From: Podarcis raffonei
Lineage: Eukaryota; Chordata; Lepidosauria; Squamata; Lacertidae
Assembly: GCF_027172205.1 (NCBI RefSeq)
Contig: NC_070615.1
Coordinates: forward strand, 47,789,001-47,853,000
DNA length: 64,000 bases
Direction: 5' to 3'
Positions 33,470 to 44,059 of the stretch are shown piece after piece (the stretch's first letter is position 1; every line of letters starts with the position of its first letter). The position numbers were made by a program, and so were the translations under genes. Below the pieces are notes generated by a model that ran no database searches, was not told the origin of the DNA, and was given only the letters and a program-made list of their open reading frames with translations.

Positions 33470-33960
33470 TACTGAATACATAACAGGAGAGACATGTTTT
33501 GTTGCAGCTGGGGCAGATGAAGGCGTCCAGGTGCGCTGCTGCAGCTGCACCATGGCGTTTCTTCTGTCTGCAGTCCTCCTAGTGGTCATTTCTCCTCAGG
33601 CCACTGCTGTGGATGCACAACCTGACTGTATGTCTCCAGGCACTGCAATCGTTTGCAAGGAATTCCCAGATGGCGGGGTTGATGTCGCCAGCCTTCATAT
33701 CACATTTCCAGGCATCTTTGTAACGCAGAGTTGATCTGCCAGCAGGGCCTGATGCTTGAAGCCAACTCCCCATAGAGCATATCATTTGGGGACCCTGCCA
33801 TCTTCCATTCTCTGGACATGACCAAGCCAGAGTAGTTGTCACGGAGACAGGAGTGCGAGCGTGCTGGGAATGTGGGCTTGGGTGAACACATCGTTGTCTG
33901 ACACACTGTCCTGCCATGTGACGCCCAAACTCCAAATAAACACGAGAGCCTTTCCCAGAG

Positions 33961-34240
33961 AAAAATCTGGTTACCTGTCTTGCAGGTGGCATCTTCTCCC
34001 TAAAGCATAGCCTGCTCACAGGTTCGACCCGGAGCTCCTGATCTCATCTCATTTTCCCCAGGCTTATCTTAATTGACACGAAGGAGCTCCTTCTGTGTAG
34101 ATTTATTTCCTTTACAGCTCAGCTCTTGCAAAGGTTATCTGCCTTATCTTAATTGCTGCGGGCAATACATTTGCTTAGCGAAAATTAATGATGAAATAAA
34201 TACACTCTGACGAGAATGAAAGCACAATTCAAAAGGTTTT
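33961..34240. other. Candidate regulatory block with paired GATA-TAAT motifs
   Basis: The string CTTATCTTAATTG occurs twice (34064-34076 and 34143-34155, approximate), each a GATA site next to a homeobox-type TAATT core. A further aattaatgatgaaataaata lies nearby. No repeat or frame. Confidence 0.4.
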
Positions 34241-34679
34241 TTGTTTAAAAAACCCCCAATAGGGAGTCATTGTGGGTTTAGGGCCCAAGGAGGTTGCGCT
34301 GGCAGCCTGCCCCAGATTTTTGCAGCCTAACTGTACCTTCAGGAGATTTGAACCCAGAGACCTCAGGAACCAGAAGCCAGCAAAGTGAAAGGTTAATTCT
34401 TGGAACATGGCATCTTCTTTGTATTGCTTTGCTTGCGGATTCAATGATTAACTGAAGAGGACGGATGACGTGGAAAGTCCTTTTCGGACCGATTACTTCA
34501 GTGCCTTTACTGAGCGTGTTCTTATTGGTGGATCAGTGCAAGGCTGCCTGTCTCTGTGTGCATCAGGGAGTGGGTTGCCAACAGGGATGGAGTCACACTC
34601 AATAGTCAGCTGTTGCCCCATATGCTCCAATTGTCCCAACCAGTGGAGGCCAATACCCATTGAGACTGGTTGGGTGGGT

Positions 34680-34853
34680 TGGACATGGAAAAAGCTAAGG
34701 GATTTTGGGAAATGATATATATTGAAACGAAGATGGTGATGTTAAAATTGTTCATTCCCCCAAAACCTGAGGCTTTACCGCTCTGAGCCCGGCCTTGGCT
34801 GGGGAGGGCGGGGTATAAATAAAAAATTATTATTATTATTATTATTACTTCTA
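34680..34853 (+). mobile_element. L1-like ORF2 scrap followed by an L2-type 3' tail
   Basis: 34680-34780 encodes a short L1-like peptide (MEKAKGFWEMIYIETKMVM). 34785-34853 is the tail of the second L2 family (ggcggggtataaataaaaaa with (ATT)n). Confidence 0.5.
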
Positions 34854-35227
34854 GGGATGCTCTCTGATGTCCTTGAGGTCTACAAAGAAGATGGCGCTTT
34901 GCATGCCTCTGCACCTGAGACACGCAGCTGACTTCAGTGTCTCTTGAAGCTGAAGTTGAGTAGGTGCATCTCATGGTGCATATTGTCTGCAGCAGGCATA
35001 CATGCAGACATCTTTTAAAACAACCAGAACCATGCATTGCGTAAAGAAACAATCAAACCCATGTTTGCCAAGGATAAGGACAGTCAAAAAAACAGAAGCC
35101 AGAATTTGGCTGCATGACAAATTGTCGTATCAGCAAAGTTTGGCAGATTGTGTTAGCTGCAGGGGGGGGGCAAACCTCACTGTAGAGTTGTTTGATCAGA
35201 GAGGGTTAACTAAAAGAAGCCATCTAT

Positions 35228-35363
35228 CAGGATTCCTCAACCTCAGCCCTCCAGATGTTTTGAGACTACAATTCCCATCATCCCTGACCACTGGTCCTGC
35301 TAGCTAGGGAACATGGGAGTTGTAGGCCAAAAACATCTGGAGGGCCGAGGTTGAGGAAGCCTG
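35228..35363 (-). mobile_element. Palindromic hAT-type element, 136 bp
   Basis: Same family and length as 59381-59516, with ends CAGGATTCCTCAACC and GGTTGAGGAAGCCTG. The flanks share only a shifted ATCTA, so the target duplication is decayed. Confidence 0.8.
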
Positions 35364-35365
35364 AT

Positions 35366-35880
35366 CTACATTATCAGATTATCCTCCACCAGGGCCAGGG
35401 CCTTCTCAGTGATGGCTCTGACCTGGTGGAATGCTCTGTCCCATGAGCCTAGGGCCCTGCAGGATTTAACTTCCTTCCGCAGGGCCTGTAAGACAGAGCT
35501 ATTCCACCTAGCTTTCAATTTGAACTTAGCCTGATCTTTTATTCCCCTTCCTTCCCTCTCCCTCCCCTTTTTATGAAGATTACCCGCTCTGGGATCTCAC
35601 AGCTGCTTCTCCCCTGGTCTCCTCACTGGCCCAAATAGGACTAATTTAGCCAACTAGCCCTGGTGATCATCTAATGTTTATTGGATGGATTTCCCCCCTA
35701 AATTGATTTTTGAATTCTGAATTTATTGTTATTCATGTTTTATACTATATTTTATGCTGTTTTTTTGTTGCATCAACTAAGTGTTTTAAATTTGTTGTCA
35801 GCCGCCCTGAGCCCGGTTTCCTAAACCGGGAAGGGTGGGGTATAAATAAAAAATTATTATTATATTTATTATTATAGTTC
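35366..35880 (+). mobile_element. L2-like LINE 3' end, second family
   Basis: Encodes SVMALTWWNALSHEPRALQD-like residues of an L2 C-terminus, then a UTR with ccctgagcccggtttcctaa and a gggtataaataaaaaattat end with (ATT)n. It differs from the 1910-type family. Confidence 0.7.
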
Positions 35881-36199
35881 CTGTTTATTGAGTATGCATG
35901 TGATGGATCAGCCACCAAATTCACAAGCTCCTTTTTGGACGGAAGTAGAAACGAAAGCATATAAACCAAGTTGCATAAGAGATATTTGCAAAACATCAGA
36001 AATAAAGGTTCAAGCACAAAGTTGGCTGTAAGTAAAGCTTCTGTGGCTTTATATCATTATTGTTTACTGTTCTTTCATTTTATGAGTGTATATTTATATA
36101 TACAAAACATAGCTAAAACTGAAACCGGGATCTATTGTTCCTCTCTAGCTTTTAAATGAAGGAGCTTGGCTCACATGCACAGCACTGTGAGAAAATCTT

Positions 36200-36300
36200 T
36201 GTGTCAGATGACTTTGGACTCCAACTCCCATTATTGCTGACTGTTGGCTATGGGAGCTGATGGGAGTTGGAGTCTAACGACATCTGAAAGGTACCTGATT
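36200..36300. mobile_element. hAT-like palindromic repeat fragment
   Basis: ttggactccaactcccatta and gggagttggagtctaacgac are near-complements, as in 47700-47815. Confidence 0.45.
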
Positions 36301-36529
36301 TGGGGAAGGCAGTGTTAAGAGTGTACATTATTCTATTTGTAAAAGTCTGTGTTTAAATTTCATTTTGCAAACTCTCTCTCTTGCAAAGCAAAACTCAAAT
36401 GTAAAAGCTCTCTTGGGGGTTGCAAAATTGGATCTAGCTATACCAAGTTTTCCACCAGAAATTGGGAAGAATTTCATTTCTGTTCACATTGATAGGCAAA
36501 CCTCTTTCTAATTTGCACTAGCTGGAACA

Positions 36530-36890
36530 GCATGCAAACTAAAGCTAGCCTTCAGAATCCGCACTTTTCTGAAAACAGCAGTTCTCCAGCCAAGGAATGT
36601 GTACGAAAATGCACATATTAAGGTAAGGCTTGCAATAAAACGAAGATAATAGTGAAGATAGCGTACAAGAATGCATTAAATTAAAGAATATTGCTTTGGG
36701 AACATATTAGGCAAACTTGCATGAAAGGGTTTGTATATTGGACAATGTTTGCATGAAAATGCTGCAGGATACTCATGACGACTTGTTTTTAATAAATTCT
36801 CAAATGGATTTAGAAATGTAGGGATCTGAACTCACAAGTAGAAAATTGAGAAATCAAAACTGATAGATTTGCCCATCTCAATCTGCCATC
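36530..36890 (+). repeat. Unclassified interspersed repeat, copy 3
   Basis: cagttctccagccaaggaat, aatgcacatattaaggtaag and gaatgcattaaattaaagaa. The longest copy, extending to a cttgcatgaaagggtttgta tail. Confidence 0.5.
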
Positions 36891-37283
36891 CTTACGCACC
36901 ACTCCTCCCTAAACTTAGAAAAACCCCAATGCTTTAGCCTGCCAAAATACGGCTGGCAATGCCATCATAAGAACATGAGAGGAGCCTGCAGGATCAGGCC
37001 AGCGGCCCATCTAGGGCACCATTCTGTTCTCACAGTGGCCAAGCAGATGCCTGTGGGAAACCAGCAAGCAGAATCTGAGCACAAGAGGAAGTCTTCCCTC
37101 CTGCGGTTTCCAGCAACTGGTATTGAGAAGCATTTATTGTCTCGAACCAGGGAGGCAAAGCATAGCCATTATGAGTCTGTCCACTCCTCTTTTCAAGATC
37201 TGGCGGCCTGCACTGTGTCTTGTGGGAGTGAGTTCCATAGTTTAACTATGTGCTGTGTGGAAATGTCCTTTCTTTTATCTGAG

Positions 37284-37366
37284 AAGAAGAAGAAGAAGAA
37301 GAAGAAGAAGAAGAAGAAGAAGAAGAAGAAGAAGAAGAAGAAGAAGAAGAAGAAGAAGAAGAAGAA
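37284..37366. repeat. (AGA)n microsatellite, about 27 units
   Basis: Uninterrupted trinucleotide array of about 83 bp at the junction between CR1 and the L2 tail, probably grown from the L2 3' (TTA/TTC)-type tail. Confidence 0.95.
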
Positions 37367-38065
37367 TTATTTATACCCCACCTATCTGGCTGGATTCCCC
37401 CAGCCACTCTGGGCGGCTCCCAACAGAATTAAAAGCACAATAAAACATCAGACATTAAAAACTTCCCTCAACAGGGCTGCCTTCAGATATCTTCTAAAAG
37501 TCAGATAGTTGTTTATTTCCTTGACATCTGATGGGAGGGCGTTCCACAAGGTGGGCGCCACTACCGAGAAGGCCCTCTGCCTGGTTCTCCGTAACCTCAC
37601 TTCTCACAGCGAGGGGACCACCAGAAGGCCCTCGAAGCTGGACCTCAGTGTCCGGGCTGAACGATGGGGGTCAGACGCTCCTTCAGGTATACAGGGCCGA
37701 GGCCGTTTAGGGCTTTAAAGGTCAGCACCAACACTTTGAAGAGAGCCAGCATGGTGTAGTGATTAAGAGCAGTGGACTCGTAATCTGGTGAACCGGGTTC
37801 GATTCCCCGCTCCTCCACGTGCAGCTGCTGGGTGACCTTGGGCTACTCACACTTCTTTGAAGCCTCTCAGCCTCACTCACCTAACAGAGTGTTTGTTGTG
37901 GGGGAGGAAGGGAAAGGAGATGGTTAGCCGCTTTGAGACTCCTTAGGGTAGTGATAAAGCGGGATATCAAATCCAAACTCTTCTTTAAATCCAAACTCTT
38001 CTGCTTGGAAACATACTGGGAGCCAATGTAGGCCTTTCAGGACCGGTGTCTTATGGTCTCTCCCA
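37367..38065 (-). mobile_element. L2-like LINE 3' end, minus, holding a SINE
   Basis: The tail ataccccacctatctggctg, then antisense of the L2 C-terminus (FISLTSDGRAFHKVGATTEK in the shadow frame). Interrupted by the SINE at 37739-38002 and continuing catactgggagccaatgtag. Confidence 0.82.
37739..38002 (+). mobile_element. Sauria-like SINE nested in an L2
   Basis: Head agccagcatggtgtagtgat, B-box ggttcgattccccgc, and the tail aatccaaactcttct repeated twice. It splits the L2 at 37367-38065. Confidence 0.85.
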
Positions 38066-39255
38066 ACATTCAGCTTCATTGAATGTCCATTATTTCTAGT
38101 CAGGGAGACAAAACTTTCTCTATGCCATGCATAATTTTATAAACTCTTCACATGTCATTTCTTCCTTGCCTTTTCTCTGAACTCAAAAGTCCTGAACACT
38201 ATGACCTCTTCTCAGATGGGAGTCACTTCATCCCCTTTATGTTTATGGTTGCCTTTTTTCCTGAACCTTTTCCAACTTCGCAATACGTTGTTTGAAGTGA
38301 GGCAACCAGAACTGGACACGGTGTCCAAAACATCAGGACACATTGCATCCAAAACTTAAGGTGAGAGCATTAGGGAATAGTGCATAAATAAATAAAATGG
38401 AGGCTCTTAGCTGCATATTCGACAGTTTCCCCTTATCCACCCCATCGGTGCTGGTGTTTACAGGAACAAAATGCCACTGAGACATAACCAAGCTCAATTA
38501 AATGTCCGTCCAGCTCCCTGGCTCTGGCTGAAAGATGAAAACAACCCCTTCTTTCAGACAGCCCTAGAACTCTGCCAATTTAATTCAGCAGCCGAGGATT
38601 TGAAAATCCAAGGGCACCGTTTCCCCAGCAAAGGGACAAAGCTGACCAAACTCTCCTTGACGTCAAACCACTCCAAAGTTTCCCTACTTGAAACTTGGCT
38701 GGCTGCAGGCTGCGGATGCGTGGAAAAAATAAAAATAAAAGGAGTTTGTGTGTGTCTTTGGGGTAAGGAAGGACAAGAGGGCTTACAAACCTCTGGGTGC
38801 ATCTACTGTCTGGAGCAGGGAAAGGGGAAATACCAGGGCCATAAATCATAGGAGCCTTTACGAATTTCCTTTGCACAGACGTGCTTCGTAAGAGTCTTCT
38901 TCTCCCCCAAGAGATGTCTGCAGTGCAGGTGTCTTTATAGAGTAAGCCTATGCTCACCTCTTCATAAGGAAGTCCCATTGAGTTCAGTAGCAGTTGCATA
39001 AGTTTTATGCATAAGATTGCAGCCATCGTGATTTTAGATGCAGCAACAGAATCACAAATGAAACACAGATTCAAGCAATTGCCCTCTATGTTTTTTGGGT
39101 TGTTGTTTTTTTGCTAAACCTGTATGCTGGGAACAGTGTGACCACATGCAAAGGAAGATGGGCCCCTGTGCTTTTGATATCTCTGCCGTAGAAGGGAGAT
39201 TTGTGGGTTTAAAACCAAAGCAGCTAATCCTGTGTTTGAGGATTATCGTGCACAT

Positions 39256-39872
39256 TGTGATGGCCTGGGACTGGGGCTCGGACTTGGAACCAAAGGAGAC
39301 TCAGTCTGCACCAGATCCTTTGCCTCAGGCATCATCTGAACCAAGTCTGAGGCCTGATGCTGAAGAGTCCCAGTCTACACAGGTTCCCCTGCAACAAACA
39401 CCAGCATGGCCGAGTCAGGGGCCTGAGCCTGCCCTGGCTCCAGATGTGGGGATGACCTTGTTGCCTTCAGCTGAGCCATCACTTACAGCTGCTCCACTAC
39501 AAGTGGGGTCAGGGGAGGCTGAGGCAGCCCCTGGGTCTAGGAACCCACCAACATCTCCTGAGCTGCAGAGACTAAGGTCTGAGAGAAGGAGAGACCTAAG
39601 TACTCGCAGGAGGAGTGCTCACCTTCGGGTGAAACAGGGAGGTGAGTCTCTGGGGGATCAGGACCGGCCGTTACCCCAACAAAGATAAAAGGCTGTCGGA
39701 CCCCGCCCCAGGTTGCTGTATGCTAGATCCTGCCTGAGATCCTGTACCTGTCCTTGCCTGGTTTCCTGCCTCGTGTCCTGCCTTGGCACTGTCGGACTGA
39801 CTCCCAGTGGAACTTTCAGATTCTGGACTGGTCCTGCTCCATGTTTCACGGGTTACCCCCGGGCCCACTACA
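39256..39872 (+). mobile_element. Solo LTR fossil (probably Gypsy- or ERV-like), 617 bp
   Basis: Ends are TGTGATGG and CCCACTACA, flanked by CACAT (39251-39255 and 39873-39877). It is GC-rich upstream with a long proline/serine-rich open stretch that is not gene-like. AAAGATAAAAGGC near 39684 is a TATA-like box. No primer-binding site or internal genes follow, so it looks like a whole solo LTR. Confidence 0.7.
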
Positions 39873-40239
39873 CACATGAATGAACTGAGCATAAGCCCAA
39901 ATGGCGATGCTGCAGCAGAAAGGGTCAGTGCTGGAGGGGTGCACAAATGCCAGGGGGTGGGGCGTGGAGGGTGAAGGAGCCCACCGCGGAACCCCAGCCC
40001 TTGCCACACCGCCCGAGTGACCCTGCACTGCACTGGAGACTAGCAGGGATGTGCTGCGCCACCTGCCCACCCCCACAGGGATCCTGGCCACCCAATGTGG
40101 CACTTGGTGGGTGCAAACCAGGCACCCCCACGCCGGTTCCCCCAGTGCAACCCATCAGGGTGCTCCTCTCCACAAACGTTGGTTCCTTCAATGCCAGGAG
40201 AGGAGCGCTGGACTGGGGCATGCAGTGCGTGCCTGGGGG

Positions 40240-40325
40240 GTTGTGCCTGCTTCACGCCCTGAAAAATCCCTGCCGTGGGCCACTGCCCCTCTGGCAGCCC
40301 CCACGCTACGCCCCTGCTAGAAGGG
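40240..40325. mobile_element. hAT-like terminal fragment
   Basis: The end cccccacgctacgcccctg resembles the right end of 54248-54394. The left end was not identified; the upstream GC-rich 39900-40240 may belong to the same element. Confidence 0.4.
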
Positions 40326-40367
40326 CATCCACAAAAAGGAGGAGGAGGGCACTAGAAAATTTAAAAA

Positions 40368-40670
40368 GGTAAAGGTAAAGGAACCCTGACAGTTAAGTCC
40401 AGTCACGAACAACTCTGGGATTGCGGCGCTCATCTCACTTTACTGGCCGAGGGAGCCAGCGTTTGTCTGCAGTTTTTCTGGGTCATGTGGCCAGCATGAC
40501 TAAGCCGTTTCTGGCAAAGCAGAGCAGCACACAGAAACGCTGTTTACCTTCCCGCCGGAGCGGTACCTATTTATCTACTTGCACTTGATGTGCTTTTGAA
40601 CTGCTAGGCTGGCAGGAGCTGGGACTGAGCAATTGGAGCTCACCCAGTCACGGGCAATAGCAAATAGGTG
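40368..40670 (-). mobile_element. Long tRNA-derived SINE, head missing
   Basis: The tail (aaaggtaaaggtaaagg) and body are present, but the sequence departs from the family after ctcacccagtcacggg, so the tRNA-like head is lost. Confidence 0.82.
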
Positions 40671-40769
40671 GGCGGCTGAAGGAAGTTGTAGATCAGAAAG
40701 CAGCTTTCTTGCCAGAGGGTCTCTATGAGAACTCAAAGTCTCCCCTACCTGGAACAGATGAATTTGTCA

Positions 40770-41130
40770 ATTTCGGTTTTTAATTTTAAGTTCAGTTCTC
40801 CACATTTATGCATCAGGCTGCAATTAAAAGAAGTCCTTGTGAAAATTTGTCAGCGTTTCTCTTCATGCACAACGCTTGCATGCAGTTTTGCCTAACACAC
40901 ACACATTTTGCAAGCAAATTTCTTTAATAAAATGCATGCTCGCGCCTTGTTTTCACCTAATCTGTGCATTAGGTGCACTTTCTCTTAAAATATGCATTTG
41001 TGCACACATGATTTCAAGGTAGAACTGCACCTCGAAATTCAGAGAAGTGCAAAATTTTGAAGGAGAGCTGTATTTCCATTCTTGCATTGTATTGGAAAGT
41101 GCAAAATAGGTAACTTCTCACTAAAATTTG
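40770..41130 (-). repeat. Unclassified interspersed repeat, copy 4, reversed
   Basis: The complement has gagaagtt-like cctcgaaattcagagaagtg, caaatgcatattttaagaga and caaaatgtgtgtgtg. Same family, opposite strand. Confidence 0.45.
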
Positions 41131-41811
41131 AACTGAAACCACATTTCTCCCCCTTCCCTACTTCTTATTTGCTTTGGTCTCTCTCGTTGGCCCTTGGGTG
41201 CTACTCTGATCCCCTTAGAGAACCAGATCTTCAGGCCTCCGGTTGCTGGAATGCTACCACCGCCATGTGGGTTAGAAAGGATGACAACCACTTTCTGCTC
41301 CAGAACTCTTGTTCTGCAGGTCTTGACTACATGGTGACACTATATATACATGTAGCACCACCTGCCGGAGGGATATGGGATTCCTTTCAGGCACGAAGAG
41401 GATGCAAGGCCTTTTTTCTTTGTTCTTGCAAGCTAATGAATAGGTGGAAGCAAGCGAGACCTGCAACTAAATATTGCAACGCACCCTCATCTCCTAGCAG
41501 AAGCGCTCCCGTTCAGAGTTATAGTACCATTATGAAAATCTGGCCTTTCCTCCCAATGGAACCCAGAGCAGCAAACGACATTCGATGAAACAGTAAAAAT
41601 AAAACCATCTTACAAACAATTCCAGTACAGATGCAGACTGGGAAAGATCTCCACTTAAAAGGGTTTGTTGGAAGAGCTCCCTCCATCCAGTCATATCCAT
41701 CTCCAGGATACTCCATTCCATTTCTCCTCCACCACATTTTCTATTTTTCTTTATCAATAGAGTGATGGTTACTGAGCATCCTTAGCCCTCATTGGGCTGT
41801 TTTGGGGGCTT

Positions 41812-42208
41812 TAAGGAGGTTTTGTTTCGTTAAGTTTTGTACTTCTGCGAACCTCAGTCACCAGTCTACTTGCCACATGCTGAATTAGTTGCAGTTTCCG
41901 GGTCACCTTCAAAGGCAGCCCCACGTAGATCTCATGGCAGAAGTCCAAGCAGGAGATAACTAGAGCATGCATCACTCTGGCGAGACAGTCCGCGGGCAGG
42001 TGGGATCTCAGCCTGTGCACCAGATTGAGCTGATAAACAGCTGCCCTAGACACAGAACTGATCTGCACCTCCATGGACAGCTGCGAGTACAAAATGACTC
42101 CCAGGCTGTGCACCTGGTCCTTCAGGGGCACAGTCACCCCATTCAGGACCAGGGAGTTCCCCACACCTTCTTGCCCAATTCCTCCTTCTGTTTTGTCGGG
42201 ATTCAACC
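41812..42208 (-). mobile_element. L2-like LINE reverse-transcriptase fragment
   Basis: The minus strand encodes NPDKTEGGIGQEGVGNSLVL, LGVILYSQLSMEVQISSVSR, and LARVMHALVISCLDFCHEIY. The 3' half and UTR are missing. Confidence 0.82.
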
Positions 42209-42636
42209 CAGGGGCGTAGGAAGGGGGGCGGTGGAGGCGGACTGCCCCTGGTGCCCTCACGGAGGGGGGTGACATTGGAAACGCTCTCCCACAACTCCCA
42301 AGCCTACCCCCAGCCATTGGAGTAAGGGGGGGAGCTATGCTGCTTTGCCGGCAGCACTCCCCCCTTCGTTTTGGCAGCTTGGGGGAGGCTTGGGAGTCGC
42401 GGGTGGGTGGTGCGCTGAATGTCCGCCGTGGGCGGCTCGCTCCACCCACAGCTGCAGGGCATGCGCACCACTCCGAGCACCCGAGCAACTATCCCGCGTC
42501 TGGGAGGGCACCCTCCGCGCCACACCCTCCTCGGGAGTGCGCCCGCCCTGGGCAGCGCGGGCATATACTCACCCATCCCCCAAACATTCACTGTTGGCAC
42601 TCACCCCTTGAATTCTCTGTCAGGAGGACTGAGTAT
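42209..42636. other. GC-rich block of unknown nature
   Basis: Sits between an L2 fragment and a mariner-type element, CpG-rich, starting ccaggggcgtaggaaggggg, which resembles a hAT terminus of the CAGTGGCGTAGCG type. The opposing end was not found. Frames on both strands look like GC-rich noise. Confidence 0.35.
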
Positions 42637-42637
42637 A

Positions 42638-42879
42638 CAGTGGTACCTCAGGTTACATACACTTCAGGTTACATACGCTTCAGGTTACACACTCCGCTAA
42701 CCTAGAAATAGTGCTTCAGGTTAAGAACTTTGCTTCAGGATAAGAACAGAAATTGGGCTCCGGCAGCGCGGCGGCAGCAGGAGGCCCCATTAGCTAAGTT
42801 AGTGCTTCAGGTTAAGAACAGTTTAAGGTTAAGAACGGACCTCCAGAACGAATTAAGTACTTAACCTGAGGTACCACTG
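42638..42879 (+). mobile_element. Short mariner-type element, 242 bp
   Basis: Inverted ends CAGTGGTACCTCAGG and CCTGAGGTACCACTG with TA on both sides. The interior repeats cttcaggtta several times. Same subfamily as 55128-55350 and 58297-58538. Confidence 0.87.
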
Positions 42880-43084
42880 TACCAGTTCGTACATACCCAG
42901 TCATTGCTCGGTAAATCTTTTTGACTCTTTGCGTGTGAATGAGTCATCACCTATCAAAGATCATCACAGTGGATATAATCGGGTTATACATTCAGCTGTG
43001 AGTCAACAAGCGTCGAATTGGCGATCCGCATGATGCGTTTATGCACTGTCAGTAGAGGCACTGCATCACCAACTGAAGAACTGA

Positions 43085-43245
43085 AGAAGAGCCTTCTGGA
43101 TCAGGCCCAATAGCCCATCTGCTTCGTGTTCCTGGTCTCACAGTGGCCAATCAGAGGCCCATGGGGGGGGGGTGTTCAGAAGCAAGGTCTCTCCCCTCCT
43201 CATGCTTCCAGCAAAAGGTACTAGCTCTGAGAAAACAACCCAAGT
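43085..43245 (-). mobile_element. CR1/L3-type LINE 3' end
   Basis: gccttctggatcaggcccaa, cccatctgcttc... and tggtctcacagtggccaatc on the plus strand are the antisense of this group's end. Confidence 0.65.
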
Positions 43246-43300
43246 ACAGTGGCCACTCATTGGGTTCTTACAAATGGACCAGGTTGCAGTTCAACATAGG

Positions 43301-43684
43301 TAAAAGAAAGGTAAAGGACCCCTGGACAGTTAAGTCCAGTCAAAGGTGCCTATGGGGTTGCAGCGCTCATCTCGCTTCAGGCCGAGGGAGCCAGCGTTTG
43401 TCCACAGACAGCTTTCCAGGTCATGTGGCCAGCATGACTAAACCTCTTCTGGCACAACGGAACACCGTGACGGAAACCAGAGCGCACAGAAATGTCATTT
43501 ACCTTCCTGCCGTAGTGATACCTATTTATCTACTCACACTGGCGTGCTTTTGAACTGCTAGGTTGGCAGGAGCTGGGACAGAGCAATGAGAGCTCACCCC
43601 ATGGAAGGGATTCGAACCGCCGACCTTCCAATCGGCAAACCCAAGAGACTCAGTGGTTTAGACCACATCACCACCCACGTCCCT
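43301..43684 (-). mobile_element. Long tRNA-derived SINE copy
   Basis: Full-length; it carries the extra cacaacggaacaccgtgacg segment shared with 25106. Head ends near gcgccac-like ccacccacgtccc. Confidence 0.86.
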
Positions 43685-44059
43685 TTAGCAGTTCAGCATG
43701 GTCCTTTGCCAACAAACATGAGCTGCTGCCGTTATACCAACAAGGGACCTTATTCAAACTTTCCCCTCCCTTAAGCTGTACTTTCTATAGTAAAATGTTC
43801 TTGGAAGCAATGTACCGTTTGCCTGACAGTGTGTAACTAGCAAAACAACAAGTACTTTGGGGGTTTGTGCCTTTAAAAAAAATCCATGGAAGCTGGAAGA
43901 CTTCTCAGGAAAATGCTCATGAAAACAGGGTGAGAAAGTAAATGATGTCTTTGCACATATTGCCCTCTGGTGGCTGACTTTGGGATCGGGGGGAAAGCCA
44001 CACGGGGACTTTGCCCTGTATGAAGTTTTTTTTTTAATCTGTCCTGAATTTCCCAACAT

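Larger units (their letters stand above)
32669..33485 (-). mobile_element. Solo LTR fossil, itself carrying two insertions
   Basis: On the minus strand the element begins TGTTATGTATTCAG, has a TATATAA promoter-like box, a CAATAAAGG polyadenylation signal, and ends in CA. It is flanked by the 5-bp duplication GGAGA (32664-32668 and 33486-33490). It contains a different solo LTR (32906-33151) and a mariner-type element (33225-33469). No internal retroviral region is present, so it is a recombined remnant. It is older than both insertions. The ERV or Gypsy family is not resolved. Confidence 0.75.
32525..33960 (-). mobile_element. RTE-like LINE 3' region, split by a nested LTR
   Basis: The minus strand at 33500-33960 translates to the C-terminal segment of an endonuclease/reverse-transcriptase LINE, for example RPAGRSTLRYKDAWKCDMKA. 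The continuation, including the 3' end, is at 32525-32668, beyond the LTR at 32669-33485. A related stretch is near 7905-8000. The clade (RTE-type versus another) was not resolved. Boundaries are approximate. Confidence 0.65.
36965..38365 (-). mobile_element. CR1 LINE 3' region, minus, split by nested repeats
   Basis: The 3' end (gatcaggccagcggcccatc) starts at 36965. The sequence breaks at 37284 into an (AGA)n array, an L2 and a SINE, and resumes at about 38066 through 38365 (ggcaaccagaactggacacg). Confidence 0.78.

Noticed and set aside
33531-33734. Frame with a signal-peptide-like start (MAFLLSAVLLVVISPQ)
   Set aside because: It is antisense to a LINE coding segment whose minus-strand translation is clearly LINE-like, so the hydrophobic run is incidental.
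36975-37508. Frame with a long poly-lysine or poly-arginine run
   Set aside because: Produced by the (AGA)n microsatellite between CR1 and L2 fragments.
39095-39688. 197-codon frame as a host gene
   Set aside because: Mostly inside a solo LTR with clear ends and target duplication; low-complexity composition, no domain.
41811-42488. 225-codon minus-strand frame as a gene
   Set aside because: Its C-terminal half is L2 reverse transcriptase and its N-terminal half is GC-rich noise, with no splice support.
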